From CAZKUN01 sp964555935 (GTDB taxonomy: Bacteria; Armatimonadota; Zipacnadia; Zipacnadales; VGFC01): DNA of 19,202 bases. A program made the position numbers and the translations under genes. Every line of letters begins with the position of its first letter. Positions within the stretch are counted from its first letter, which is position 1. The stretch covers positions 1 through 19,202 of the forward strand of contig CAZKUN010000179.1 of NCBI GenBank assembly GCA_964555935.1, in the 5' to 3' direction. Under the pieces are notes generated by a model. The model was not told the origin of the DNA. It did not search any database and saw nothing but the letters and a program-made list of their open reading frames with translations. Positions 1-7,764 of the stretch are shown one piece after another.

Positions 1-507
1 CCAGTTCTGAGTTGGGATGCCGTAGAACCCGCTCCCACCATGCCAACGCCACAACGGGAAGTCGCCCGTCGCCGCGGGATCGAGCGCCACGTCCCACAGC
101 AACATCAGGCCGGCAGCGACAAGCGCCTGCTGCCATCTGACGGAGCACAGCCATCGCCCGATGGCCAGAGCGGGAGCCATCATCATGAACCACGCGACGG
201 GAATGATGTGGGGGACGCTTCCCGGGAGCTTCGGTCCGATCAGCTCGGTATAGCTGTACTCGCCATAGGGGACTCCGGTGGCCGTGCCAATGCCCTCCAT
301 CCCGAAGCTCACCGCGACGCACAGGGCGAAGAGGAATAGCGCGCGCCTCCACCCTTGGGATGCAACCGTGCACAGCAGAGAGGCCGTGGCGCAGGTCGCC
401 ACATTGGCGCCCACGAGGAGAAACACCGGCCGCTCGGGCGCGGAAGGGGTCAGGGAGATGCCCCAGAAAACCCAAGCTGCGGCTAGGCCAACGCCGACCG
501 CCAGCAC
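1..507 (-). CDS. Carotenoid biosynthesis membrane protein, CruF/DUF422-like (3' end cut by window edge)
   Basis: This minus-strand reading frame is open from 525 to base 1 and continues past the window. The translation carries hallmarks of the CruF/DUF422 family of integral membrane proteins, which includes gamma-carotene 1',2'-hydratase: MEGIGTATGVPYGEYSYTEL, then LLWDVALDP, then GSGFYGIPTQNW at the truncated end. Several hydrophobic segments are visible, including LAVGVGLAAAWVFWG, the FLFALCVAV stretch and VPHIIPVAWFMMMAPAL. The chosen start, GTG at 507, is provisional, as no clear Shine-Dalgarno sequence precedes it. The same frame is also open upstream of a TGA at 526-528, back to ATG codons at 624 and 636, and reads naturally into the first membrane segment there. 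The gene may therefore be longer and carry a nonsense change. It is divergent from the terpene cyclase gene, which fits an isoprenoid-related neighbourhood. Family assignment is fairly secure; the exact reaction is inferred. Confidence 0.72.
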   Translation of the reverse strand, partial: MLAVGVGLAAAWVFWGISLTPSAPERPVFLLVGANVATCATASLLCTVASQGWRRALFLFALCVAVSFGMEGIGTATGVPYGEYSYTELIGPKLPGSVPHIIPVAWFMMMAPALAIGRWLCSVRWQQALVAAGLMLLWDVALDPAATGDFPLWRWHGGSGFYGIPTQNW

Positions 508-718
508 CGCGGCATTCGCGACCAGTCAGGCCGTGGCCCATTGGCGCACGCCAGGACGCGCCGGAGGAGCGGGGCCGACGACGTCGGGCGGGGCGATAGC
601 GCTAATGGCGGCGATTTCGGGCATCACGCACAGCATTGCCCATTTACAGGCCAAAGACCTCCGCCCTGCCCGGCGCCGCGCGGGAGGGCGCCGCGTCCCG
701 TGCCCGGAAGAGACCAGC

Positions 719-2701
719 GTGGACACGCCGAAGGACATGAAGCCCCTCACAGTAGCCGACGTCGATCGACTGGTGCGCGCGGCTCGGGAGGCCCGCGACA
801 AGGCCGTCTCTCGGCCCGTCGAGAGCCGCCGCGCGGACGGGTCGTGGCACTTCCCGCTCGACCTTAACGCGTTCATCGGGGCGATGTACATCATCATGCT
901 CCGCACGACCGGGTTGATCGACCGACCGGGCGCGCGTGAGGACGAAGCCCAGCTGATCCGACACATGATCCGCCAGGCGAACCCGGACGGGGGCTTCCGA
1001 AAATCGCCCGACTCGCCATCGTGCATGCCCATTACACGGACCACTGTGCTATCGCTGCGGCTCGCGCTCGGTGAGATCGCCGCGCGACACCGCCCCGAAA
1101 GCTGGTTTGCGCGGAACGCCGCGGTCGATGCCAGTCTTGACAGCAGTATCCGCAGCACCATCGAGCGGGCCGAGCAGTTCATGCGCGCCGGCAAACCCGA
1201 GGGCGGATGGGCCTTCCAGTGGGACCACAGGCTCATGGCTCAGGTCCTCGCCGCCCGCGTGGACCCCCGCCGCTACGTGCCCCTGCCGCCGCTCGCCCCG
1301 ATGCTCGCGCCGAGGGCGCTCGTTCGCGTGAGCCGGTCGCCCAGGCTTCGTCGCGCGGCGGCGCAGCTCAACTGGTGGCTCAGGCGGGTGCTCCCGGCCC
1401 TTGCGCTGCTCGACCGAGAAGCGTATCGGCGCAGCCCCATCTGGGGCGTGACCGCTCGGGGTGACGGTCCCGCGACTAGCGCCCTGGCCGACAAAATCCG
1501 CGGCGAGCAAGACAGGGACGGGCTCTGGGCGTGCAATGCATGTCACACGATGCTGTGCGTCATGGCCCTCGAAGCGACAGGCGCGCCGCCGGAAGACCCA
1601 GCCATCGAGCGCGCCTACGCGTGCCTTCGCAGATCGTTGGCGCGTGCGGACGGGGGCGCATTCTGCAGTGGCATGACGGGCGATATGTGGGACACCGGGC
1701 ACGCCATCTGCTCTTACTTGGAGACGCCTGGCAACTCCGCCATGGATGCTGAGGTACGTCCGGCCATTGAGCTTCTACTCAACGCCCAGGCGGCAGACGG
1801 AGGCACCGGATGGGCTCTCGGCGCTCTGAAACACGTCGACCGCGACAGCACGGGATTCGCGCTCCGGCCACTCCTGCTGGCGCGCCGAACCGCCGAGCCC
1901 GACCTGCGGAGGCGTATCGACGACGCCGCGGGCCGCGCGGTGGAGTGGCTGCATCCCCGACAGAACCGCCACGGCGGCTTCAGCTCGTGGCAGAACACAT
2001 TCGTCCGATGCAGACCAGGCTCCCACGGGTGGCTGAAGCAGACGCTGTTTGACGTCGCCGCGCCCGATGTGACTGCCCGGATCGCGGAGTCCCTCGCCGG
2101 GATCGACCACCCGAAGGCCCGCGAGATGGCCCGCCGGTCACTGAGTTTCTTCGTCGGTACCCAATGCAAGAACGGCGCCTGGTGGTCGCGGTGGTGGGCG
2201 GGATATGTCGTGGGCACCGATTCCGTGCTGAGGGCGCTCGGGACGATGGGGCTGGGCATGTCGCGGACGGTGGCGCTGGAGGGTTCGTTGCAGAGGGAGG
2301 CGCAGGCGGCCGCCCTGAGGGGCATCGAGTTCCTGTTGACGCACCAGAATGAGGACGGCGGATGGGGCGAGACGGTCGAGGCGGATTTCGACATCGCGCT
2401 CGCCGGACTGGGTGAGAGCACCCCACTCCAAACTGCCTACACGGTCTCGGCACTGCTTCGGTGTGGGTACCCTCCCGGCGAGGGGGCCATCACGCGCGGC
2501 GTCGCCTATCTTCTCGAAGAAATGACCGACGACGGACGCTGGGAGGATGAGCAGGCCACGTTTACGATCTATGCGCGGGCGTACTACTACGCCTACCCGT
2601 TCCACAACTACGTCCTGCCGCTCAACGCGCTGACTGACTACCTGCAGGCGACCTCGCGGTGCCCGACGAATGAGCAGGACGTAACTACTCGCGGCCACTG
2701 A
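719..2701 (+). CDS. Squalene-hopene-cyclase-like terpene cyclase with altered catalytic motif
   Basis: This 660-residue protein has the length and layout of squalene-hopene cyclases (alpha/alpha barrel, membrane-associated, cyclising squalene). Repeated QW-type motifs are visible, for example RADGSWHFP (38-46), a TQCKNGAWWSRW stretch near 485 and HQNEDGGWGE near 542. The C-terminal YYAYPFHNYVLPLNAL block matches the family's usual end. Where the family has DVDDTA, this protein reads DRDSTG at 374-379. The central catalytic Asp is kept, but the second Asp of the DD pair is Ser. GTG at 719 was chosen because GGAAGAG lies 6 bases upstream and the N-terminus then aligns with the family. ATG at 737 is the alternative. 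An in-frame ATG at 278 would add a low-complexity tail overlapping the opposite-strand carotenoid gene and was not used. It is probably the first gene of the plus-strand operon, 27 bases before the adaptor. The fold assignment is secure, but the product is unknown. Confidence 0.85.
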   Translation: MDTPKDMKPLTVADVDRLVRAAREARDKAVSRPVESRRADGSWHFPLDLNAFIGAMYIIMLRTTGLIDRPGAREDEAQLIRHMIRQANPDGGFRKSPDSPSCMPITRTTVLSLRLALGEIAARHRPESWFARNAAVDASLDSSIRSTIERAEQFMRAGKPEGGWAFQWDHRLMAQVLAARVDPRRYVPLPPLAPMLAPRALVRVSRSPRLRRAAAQLNWWLRRVLPALALLDREAYRRSPIWGVTARGDGPATSALADKIRGEQDRDGLWACNACHTMLCVMALEATGAPPEDPAIERAYACLRRSLARADGGAFCSGMTGDMWDTGHAICSYLETPGNSAMDAEVRPAIELLLNAQAADGGTGWALGALKHVDRDSTGFALRPLLLARRTAEPDLRRRIDDAAGRAVEWLHPRQNRHGGFSSWQNTFVRCRPGSHGWLKQTLFDVAAPDVTARIAESLAGIDHPKAREMARRSLSFFVGTQCKNGAWWSRWWAGYVVGTDSVLRALGTMGLGMSRTVALEGSLQREAQAAALRGIEFLLTHQNEDGGWGETVEADFDIALAGLGESTPLQTAYTVSALLRCGYPPGEGAITRGVAYLLEEMTDDGRWEDEQATFTIYARAYYYAYPFHNYVLPLNALTDYLQATSRCPTNEQDVTTRGH

Positions 2702-2728
2702 CGCCTCGGAGCCCGCACGACACCAACG

Positions 2729-3670
2729 ATGATTACCTTTGCCAGAGCCATCCTGAAGCGCAAGCTCATCCTCGTCGTCGTGGTCGTAGCGGCTCTCGTC
2801 GTCTGGGGCATCATGGCGAAGCTGAGCCCACCTGAGGTTGTCGTCGAGGAGGCCTTCCGAGGCCCGCTCGACGCCCGGATTGCGGCGTCGGGGATCATCG
2901 AGACGCGCAGTTCCGACCTCGGCTTTGAGAGCGGCGGCCGCGTGTCGACCATCTACGTCACGGAGGGCGACGCTGTAGGCGAGGGAGAGACGCTGGCGTG
3001 GGCGGACCGCATCAACCCCGATCCTCGAGGCAAGGCTGCCGCGGAGGTCATGCGCGCGCCGTATGCCGGCACGATCGTTGAGGTGTACAGGCGGATCGGC
3101 GCGATGGTCGGTCCGGGCGAGCCCGTCATCAGGATCGTCTCCTCCGAGGCCCCATGGATCACCGCTTTCGTCGAGAGCGAAGACGCTGTCAACATGCGCG
3201 TCGGACAGACGCTCTCATGCCGGGCGGGCGGATACCTGAGCATGCGGTGGGACGTTACCGTGTCGGCCATCGGCAAGGAGGCCGTGCCCCGGCGAGGGCT
3301 GGCCGCGTCCTCGCGCCAAGTGCGCGTGCGGTGCGACGTCACGACGCCCGGGTTCACCCTCCCGCCCGGGACCGAGGTCGACATCGATGGCGACGTGCCG
3401 CTCGTCGACGACGCAACGCTCATACCGACAGCGGCCGTGGTGAACGAGGGTGCTCACGACTGGGTGTGGGTCGTCGATGGCGACCGCACCAGGCGTCGCG
3501 AGATCCGCGTCGGGCGCAACAACTTCGACCATATTGCCGTGCTTTCCGGGCTTGAGCCCGGCGAGACGGTAGTCGTCCACGGAAAGACCGACCTGCGCGA
3601 GGACCAACGCGTTGAGCCAGTCCCAGCCCCGCCGATGCGGTCGGTGGCGCCCCACGATACCGCGGCATGA
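2729..3670 (+). CDS. HlyD/MacA-like periplasmic adaptor (membrane fusion protein) without coiled-coil hairpin
   Basis: This 313-residue protein has one N-terminal membrane anchor (about 12-30), followed by the domains of a membrane fusion protein that links an inner-membrane ABC exporter to the periplasm. The two lipoyl half-motifs lie at about 66-90 and 108-136 (GGRVSTIYVTEGDAVGEGE and APYAGTIVEVYRRIGAMVGP). They are followed by a beta-barrel domain and a C-terminal membrane-proximal domain (DATLIPTAAVV to GLEPGETVVVHG). Between the lipoyl halves there are only about 17 residues, whereas MacA or HlyD carries a long helical hairpin there for contact with TolC. This suggests that it does not dock to a TolC-type channel. 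The start has no strong ribosome site. Its stop overlaps the next start as ATGA, so it is translationally coupled to the ATPase. The transported substrate is not evident. Confidence 0.88.
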   Translation: MITFARAILKRKLILVVVVVAALVVWGIMAKLSPPEVVVEEAFRGPLDARIAASGIIETRSSDLGFESGGRVSTIYVTEGDAVGEGETLAWADRINPDPRGKAAAEVMRAPYAGTIVEVYRRIGAMVGPGEPVIRIVSSEAPWITAFVESEDAVNMRVGQTLSCRAGGYLSMRWDVTVSAIGKEAVPRRGLAASSRQVRVRCDVTTPGFTLPPGTEVDIDGDVPLVDDATLIPTAAVVNEGAHDWVWVVDGDRTRRREIRVGRNNFDHIAVLSGLEPGETVVVHGKTDLREDQRVEPVPAPPMRSVAPHDTAA

Positions 3671-4386
3671 CGACACCACGCGCCGACCCGCCAGCCCTTG
3701 CCGCAACCGACGTCTGGAAGGAATACGAACTCGGCGATGTCGTCGTGCAGGCGCTTCGCGGCGTCGACGTGGAACTCCCGGCGGGGCAATTCGTGGTACT
3801 GCTAGGCCCGAGCGGATCGGGCAAGACGACGCTGCTCAACCTCGCGGGCGGGCTGGACGTTCCCAGCCGAGGCGAGCTATCGGTCTTCGGCCAGCGCATC
3901 GACGACCTCGACGAGGAAGAACTCACCACCTTCCGCCGCGACACGATTGGCTTCGTGTTTCAGATGTTCAACCTCGTCCCGACGCTCACTGCGCTGGAGA
4001 ACGTGAGGCTGATCGGCCAGTTGGTAGGCACTGACGATCTGGCCGAGGACATGCTGGCCGCGGTCGGCCTGACGGATCGGGCCAATCAACTCCCGTCTCA
4101 GCTCAGTGGTGGCGAGCAGCAACGCGTCGCCATAGCGCGGGCGCTGGTGAAGCAACCGCGTCTCATGCTCGCTGACGAGCCGACTGGATCTCTCGACACC
4201 GAGACGGGCCGCGACGTGCTCTCGCTGCTCTGGGACGAGACGCGTCGGCGCGGCATGACCGTGATGATGGTGACTCACAACCTCGGCTTCGCGGCCTTGG
4301 GCGACATTGTCGTCAGCCTGCGCAGCGGCGAGGTGACCGACGTGGCGCAGGGCGAAGCCCTGCACCCCAGCACGCTCGCGACCTAA
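3667..4386 (+). CDS. ABC transporter ATP-binding protein, LolD/MacB type
   Basis: This 239-residue cytoplasmic ATPase energises the FtsX-type permease encoded next. It has Walker A GPSGSGKTT (47-55), a Q-loop glutamine in FVFQMFNLVPTL (Q99), signature LSGGEQQRVAIARA (from 146), Walker B LMLADEPTG (166-174) and the switch histidine in MVTHN (H204). The QMFNLVPTLTALENV stretch after the Q-loop and the overall length are typical of the LolD/MacB/FtsE branch, which powers lipoprotein release, mechanotransmission or efflux rather than sugar import. The ATG overlaps the adaptor stop by four bases, and the permease begins 15 bases after its stop. All three therefore form one complex. All catalytic motifs are intact. 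Confidence 0.95.
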   Translation: MTTPRADPPALAATDVWKEYELGDVVVQALRGVDVELPAGQFVVLLGPSGSGKTTLLNLAGGLDVPSRGELSVFGQRIDDLDEEELTTFRRDTIGFVFQMFNLVPTLTALENVRLIGQLVGTDDLAEDMLAAVGLTDRANQLPSQLSGGEQQRVAIARALVKQPRLMLADEPTGSLDTETGRDVLSLLWDETRRRGMTVMMVTHNLGFAALGDIVVSLRSGEVTDVAQGEALHPSTLAT

Positions 4387-4401
4387 CGGCGGGATCCGCC
4401 C

Positions 4402-6777
4402 ATGAACATGGCATGGCGCAAACTATGGGCCGACACGCGGGCGCTCACGCGCCAGACCATCGCCCTGAACGTGCTCATATTCCTCGGCGTCATGCTGTTC
4501 GTCGATCTCCACGCGTCGTACGAGAACCTCACCGGCACTTACGACCACATCTACGAAACCGGGCGGATGGCCGACGCGTCCGTGCTGTTTGACATCGGTC
4601 CCGAGAGCCTGGTCGACAAGGCCCGGACCATCCCTCACGTCACGGAGGCCATGGGGCGCGTTGTGCGCGACGGATCGATCAACCAACGCGGACGCGAGCG
4701 CGAGCGCGTGCTCGGCCGGTTTATCGGCTGTCCCCGCGGCGAGCGTCCGGCGATCAACGACGTGCTTGTCCTGGAGGGCAAGTTCGTCACATCCCCCGGC
4801 GAAGCGGTTCTCGAGCAGCGGTTCGCGAGCGACAATGCGTATGCTCTCGGCGATCGCATCAAATGCGTCTACGGACTCGTCGAGCGCGAGTTCACCGTCG
4901 TCGGCATCGCCGAAAGCCCCGAGTACATCTACCCCGTGCCGTCGAAACACGAAGTGTTCGTCGCCGCCGGCACGTTCGGCGTGGTCTGGATCGAGGAAGA
5001 CGAAGCCCGGAGCTGGCTTGGTGTCGGGAGGCAGATCACCGAACTCCACTGCCGCACGGAGCCTGGATTCGAGCAAGCAGTGCTAGACCGACTCGAGGGC
5101 GTTGTCCACGCGCACGGGCTTGAGGCGTCCTATGTCCAGGATGACCAACCGAGCAATCGTCTGCTGGCGATAGACCAGCAGGGCTTCGCCGCCATGAGCG
5201 TCTTCTTCCCCGTCATGTTCCTCGGCATCGCGGGACTGTCGCTGTACGGGGCTCTCTCGCGCATCATCCGGCTGCAGGTCACTATCATCGGAACGCTGCG
5301 GGCTAGCGGCTTCAGCCAGCGCGCCATCCTCACGCAACACGTAGGGCAAGGCACGCTCGTGGCCATGGCCGGGGCGATTCCCGGCGTTGTTGTCGGCCAC
5401 TTCGTCGGCGCGTGGACGACCAACATGTACGCGGGCGCGCTGCACCTACCGATCGTGCTGACGCCGCCCCGGTGGACCACGATGCTCATCGGGCTGGTCC
5501 TGGCTGCGGTGACGGGGTTCGTCGCGTCGCTACTACCGGCATGGACGGCCGCGCGGCTGGCGCCGGCAGTGGCCATGCGAGGCGATTCCGGAGGCGGCGA
5601 TGGCGCCGTCGGCGCGTCATTGATCCGTTGGACTCGCATCAAGGAAATTGCCCTCCGTATCCCTCTTCGCGGCATCTTCCGCCGCCCATCGCGAACGTTC
5701 ATCGCCGTGGCGGGCATCGCGGGCGGCGCGAGCATCATCATCACCACCTTTGGGATGCACCTGGCGACGATGGACGCCATAGACGAGTTCCTTACCGGCA
5801 CCATTAAGTACGAGCTGAGCGTGCAGTTCACCCACCCCAACGGCATGCCAACCGCGCGAGCGGTCGTCGAGGCCCTCGACGGGCGCTCGATTACACCGAC
5901 CGCCAGCCTGCCCATCCGTGTCGAGAGCAGCTACGGCTCGGGGGAACTGATCCTCACGGGCCTTGAGACGGGTCAGCGGCTCCTGCAGCCGCGAACGCTT
6001 GGGGACGTTCCGCTACACTTGAGGCCAGGGGAGATCTGGCTGCCCAAGCAGCTTGCCGGGCGTTTGCTGGTTGATCAGGGCGATCCCGTCCGCGTGGGAT
6101 GGGTGCGGTCGGACCAGAGACGACGTGTCGGCACGACCATGCGCGTCGGCGGGATTCTCGATGTGACCATGGGTAACGCGGCCTACGGCGAGGTCAATGA
6201 CGTGCGGCGGAGCTTGGCCGACCGAGCATACCCCGAAAGCTCGTATGGGGCCTTCATTTCGTGCGACCCGTCGCGCGTCGAGGCGATACGCAGCCGGCTG
6301 GAGAGTTCTGATGATCTGGCCCTGGTCTCAACTACGGCCGACGCGGAGCGCCAGATAGACGAGCAGATGGGCGTCATGTTCATCTTCATCGGGTGTCTGC
6401 TCACGTTCGGCGGCATCCTCGCGGGCTCGGTCATCCATGGCATCTCGTCGGTCTCGTTGCTAGAGCGGACCCGCGAACTCGCCGCGCTGAGGAGTCTTGG
6501 GTTCTCATCCCGCGCAACGACAGGCCTCGCAGCGATCGAACTCGCCGCGCTCGCGACGCTGGGATTGGTTGCGGGAATCCCGCTGGGGATCGCCTTGAAC
6601 TCGGCATACATGCAGAGCTTCACCACCGAGAACATGTCCTTCCGACCGATACTGCCGTTCTGGGTCCACATCGTCACGGCGTGCGTCGTCTACGGCCTCG
6701 TTGGCGTATCGATGTGGATTTCCACGCGCCGCATGCGCAAGACGGACCTGGCCCAGGCGACCAAGGCAGGGGAGTGA
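4402..6777 (+). CDS. ABC transporter permease with duplicated FtsX domain
   Basis: This 791-residue inner-membrane protein has two tandem FtsX/MacB-type units. Each unit has one N-terminal membrane helix, a large extracytoplasmic domain and three further helices. Predicted helices lie at about 18-36, 264-288, 317-340, 360-380, 432-455, 656-682, 705-732 and 752-773. The extracytoplasmic domains (about 40-260 and 456-655) resemble the MacB periplasmic core. The regions around residues 295-302 (IGTLRASG) and 692-702 (ELAALRSLGFS) are the expected coupling segments to the ATPase. This eight-helix form contains both halves that LolC and LolE supply separately. A single ATPase gene precedes it, so the complex would be one permease with an ATPase dimer. 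Two ATGs lie close together (4402 and 4408), and the first was taken. Substrate is unknown; the neighbouring terpene cyclase points to a lipid or terpenoid. Confidence 0.9.
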   Translation: MNMAWRKLWADTRALTRQTIALNVLIFLGVMLFVDLHASYENLTGTYDHIYETGRMADASVLFDIGPESLVDKARTIPHVTEAMGRVVRDGSINQRGRERERVLGRFIGCPRGERPAINDVLVLEGKFVTSPGEAVLEQRFASDNAYALGDRIKCVYGLVEREFTVVGIAESPEYIYPVPSKHEVFVAAGTFGVVWIEEDEARSWLGVGRQITELHCRTEPGFEQAVLDRLEGVVHAHGLEASYVQDDQPSNRLLAIDQQGFAAMSVFFPVMFLGIAGLSLYGALSRIIRLQVTIIGTLRASGFSQRAILTQHVGQGTLVAMAGAIPGVVVGHFVGAWTTNMYAGALHLPIVLTPPRWTTMLIGLVLAAVTGFVASLLPAWTAARLAPAVAMRGDSGGGDGAVGASLIRWTRIKEIALRIPLRGIFRRPSRTFIAVAGIAGGASIIITTFGMHLATMDAIDEFLTGTIKYELSVQFTHPNGMPTARAVVEALDGRSITPTASLPIRVESSYGSGELILTGLETGQRLLQPRTLGDVPLHLRPGEIWLPKQLAGRLLVDQGDPVRVGWVRSDQRRRVGTTMRVGGILDVTMGNAAYGEVNDVRRSLADRAYPESSYGAFISCDPSRVEAIRSRLESSDDLALVSTTADAERQIDEQMGVMFIFIGCLLTFGGILAGSVIHGISSVSLLERTRELAALRSLGFSSRATTGLAAIELAALATLGLVAGIPLGIALNSAYMQSFTTENMSFRPILPFWVHIVTACVVYGLVGVSMWISTRRMRKTDLAQATKAGE

Positions 6778-6820
6778 TCTCGCGATCGATCCGGCATATC
6801 TGCACCGAGGCCTGTCCGCG

Positions 6821-7729
6821 ATGGCGCGCGCATCGAGGGCCGGCAACATGGCTGGCCACCCGGGGGCCGCGTTGGTCGCTGGGCGTTTCTTCGCTGGTGC
6901 TCATCCCCATCTCGACGCCCGAGTCCACGCGGGAATCGAGGGCGAGCTGGACCGGATTATCGCGGGCGAGGAGTTGTGGTATGATCCCGACGCGGTGGGC
7001 ATGACGATGGCCGAATTGTTCGAGCCGTTCCCCGACGCCCCCTCGCGCCCGGAGCGCGTGGACTCGATCGCCGGGGCGCTGGCGGGCAACATCGACGCGA
7101 TGCGCCAGTCGGGTCACAACGTCATCTTCGCGGCCATCGCCATCAAGGCGCTCCGGGAGTACCCCGAGCACGCGACGGTGAGAATCGTCGACGGCATTTG
7201 CAGGCTCATCGAGAGGTTTGATGGCGAGCATCCGGGGCGTCAGTACTTCGGTGAGGAACGCGGGTGGATTGATGGCAATGACGTGACGCTCCCGGAAGAC
7301 GGCGTGCCGCCGTATACAGACGAGCAGGCGATGGCGGAGGCAGTCGCGAGCGAGTTGATCCACACGGCGTCAGAGCATCGCCAAGGGTGCGGTGGGCTGT
7401 GGCACATCATCAACCACACCGGTGGGCTGATCGAGCTGTCGGGACTGGGCTACGGGGAGTTAGCACGAAGCGGATTCGCGGCGCACCGACATCACGTTCA
7501 ACTGTGGGGAGCGCTACCCAATCTTGAGGGCGAGCTAGGTCCGAGGGTCCGCGCCGAGCACGATCCCCGCACGCCGGAGTATTGGGAGACCGAGACGCTT
7601 CGACGCAATAGCGGCCTGCTCACGCATCGCATCAAGACGCTGTACGGCTTCCACACGCTCATCGAACTCATCGACGACGTCGCGACGCGCGAGATGGCCG
7701 AGGATAACTTCCTCTACCTGATGGCGTGA
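6821..7729 (+). CDS. Unrecognised histidine-rich, mostly helical protein
   Basis: I do not recognise the family. The 302-residue soluble protein has no signal peptide or membrane helix and looks largely alpha-helical. Its middle and C-terminal regions are rich in histidines: SGHNVIFAAIAIKAL near 99, HTASEHRQGCGGLWHIINHT (181-200), AAHRHHVQLWGALPNLEGEL (221-239) and LLTHRIKTLYGFHTLIELID. A helical metal- or cofactor-binding enzyme is one possibility. ATG at 6821 is used because GAGG lies ten bases upstream. The same frame is open further up, with plausible protein-like sequence from about 6776 (DLAIDPAYLHRGL), and an ATG at 6701 lies inside the permease gene, so the true N-terminus may be longer. 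It is the last gene of the plus-strand operon, tight behind the exporter permease, and is probably co-transcribed with it. Confidence 0.72.
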   Translation: MARASRAGNMAGHPGAALVAGRFFAGAHPHLDARVHAGIEGELDRIIAGEELWYDPDAVGMTMAELFEPFPDAPSRPERVDSIAGALAGNIDAMRQSGHNVIFAAIAIKALREYPEHATVRIVDGICRLIERFDGEHPGRQYFGEERGWIDGNDVTLPEDGVPPYTDEQAMAEAVASELIHTASEHRQGCGGLWHIINHTGGLIELSGLGYGELARSGFAAHRHHVQLWGALPNLEGELGPRVRAEHDPRTPEYWETETLRRNSGLLTHRIKTLYGFHTLIELIDDVATREMAEDNFLYLMA

Positions 7730-7750
7730 GCAGTCCCCGCCGCCATCGCG

Positions 7751-7762
7751 CGCCACGTGGCG
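7751..7762. repeat. 12-bp perfect palindrome between convergent genes
   Basis: CGCCACGTGGCG lies in the 35-base gap between the two convergent operons. It reads the same on both strands and could fold into a short hairpin in either transcript. No T-tract follows on either side, so it is at most a weak terminator candidate; in GC-rich DNA it could also be chance. Confidence 0.3.
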
Positions 7763-7764
7763 AA

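Noticed and set aside
278..718. N-terminal extension of the terpene cyclase frame to ATG 278
   Set aside because: The added 147 residues are low-complexity and unlike the family, and they overlap the carotenoid gene on the other strand. GTG 719 has a good ribosome site and aligns with the normal N-terminus.
4389..4401. Small GGCGG/CCGCC inverted repeat before the FtsX-type permease start
   Set aside because: The five-base stem with a three-base loop is too short to distinguish from chance in this GC-rich DNA, and the genes are clearly co-transcribed across it.
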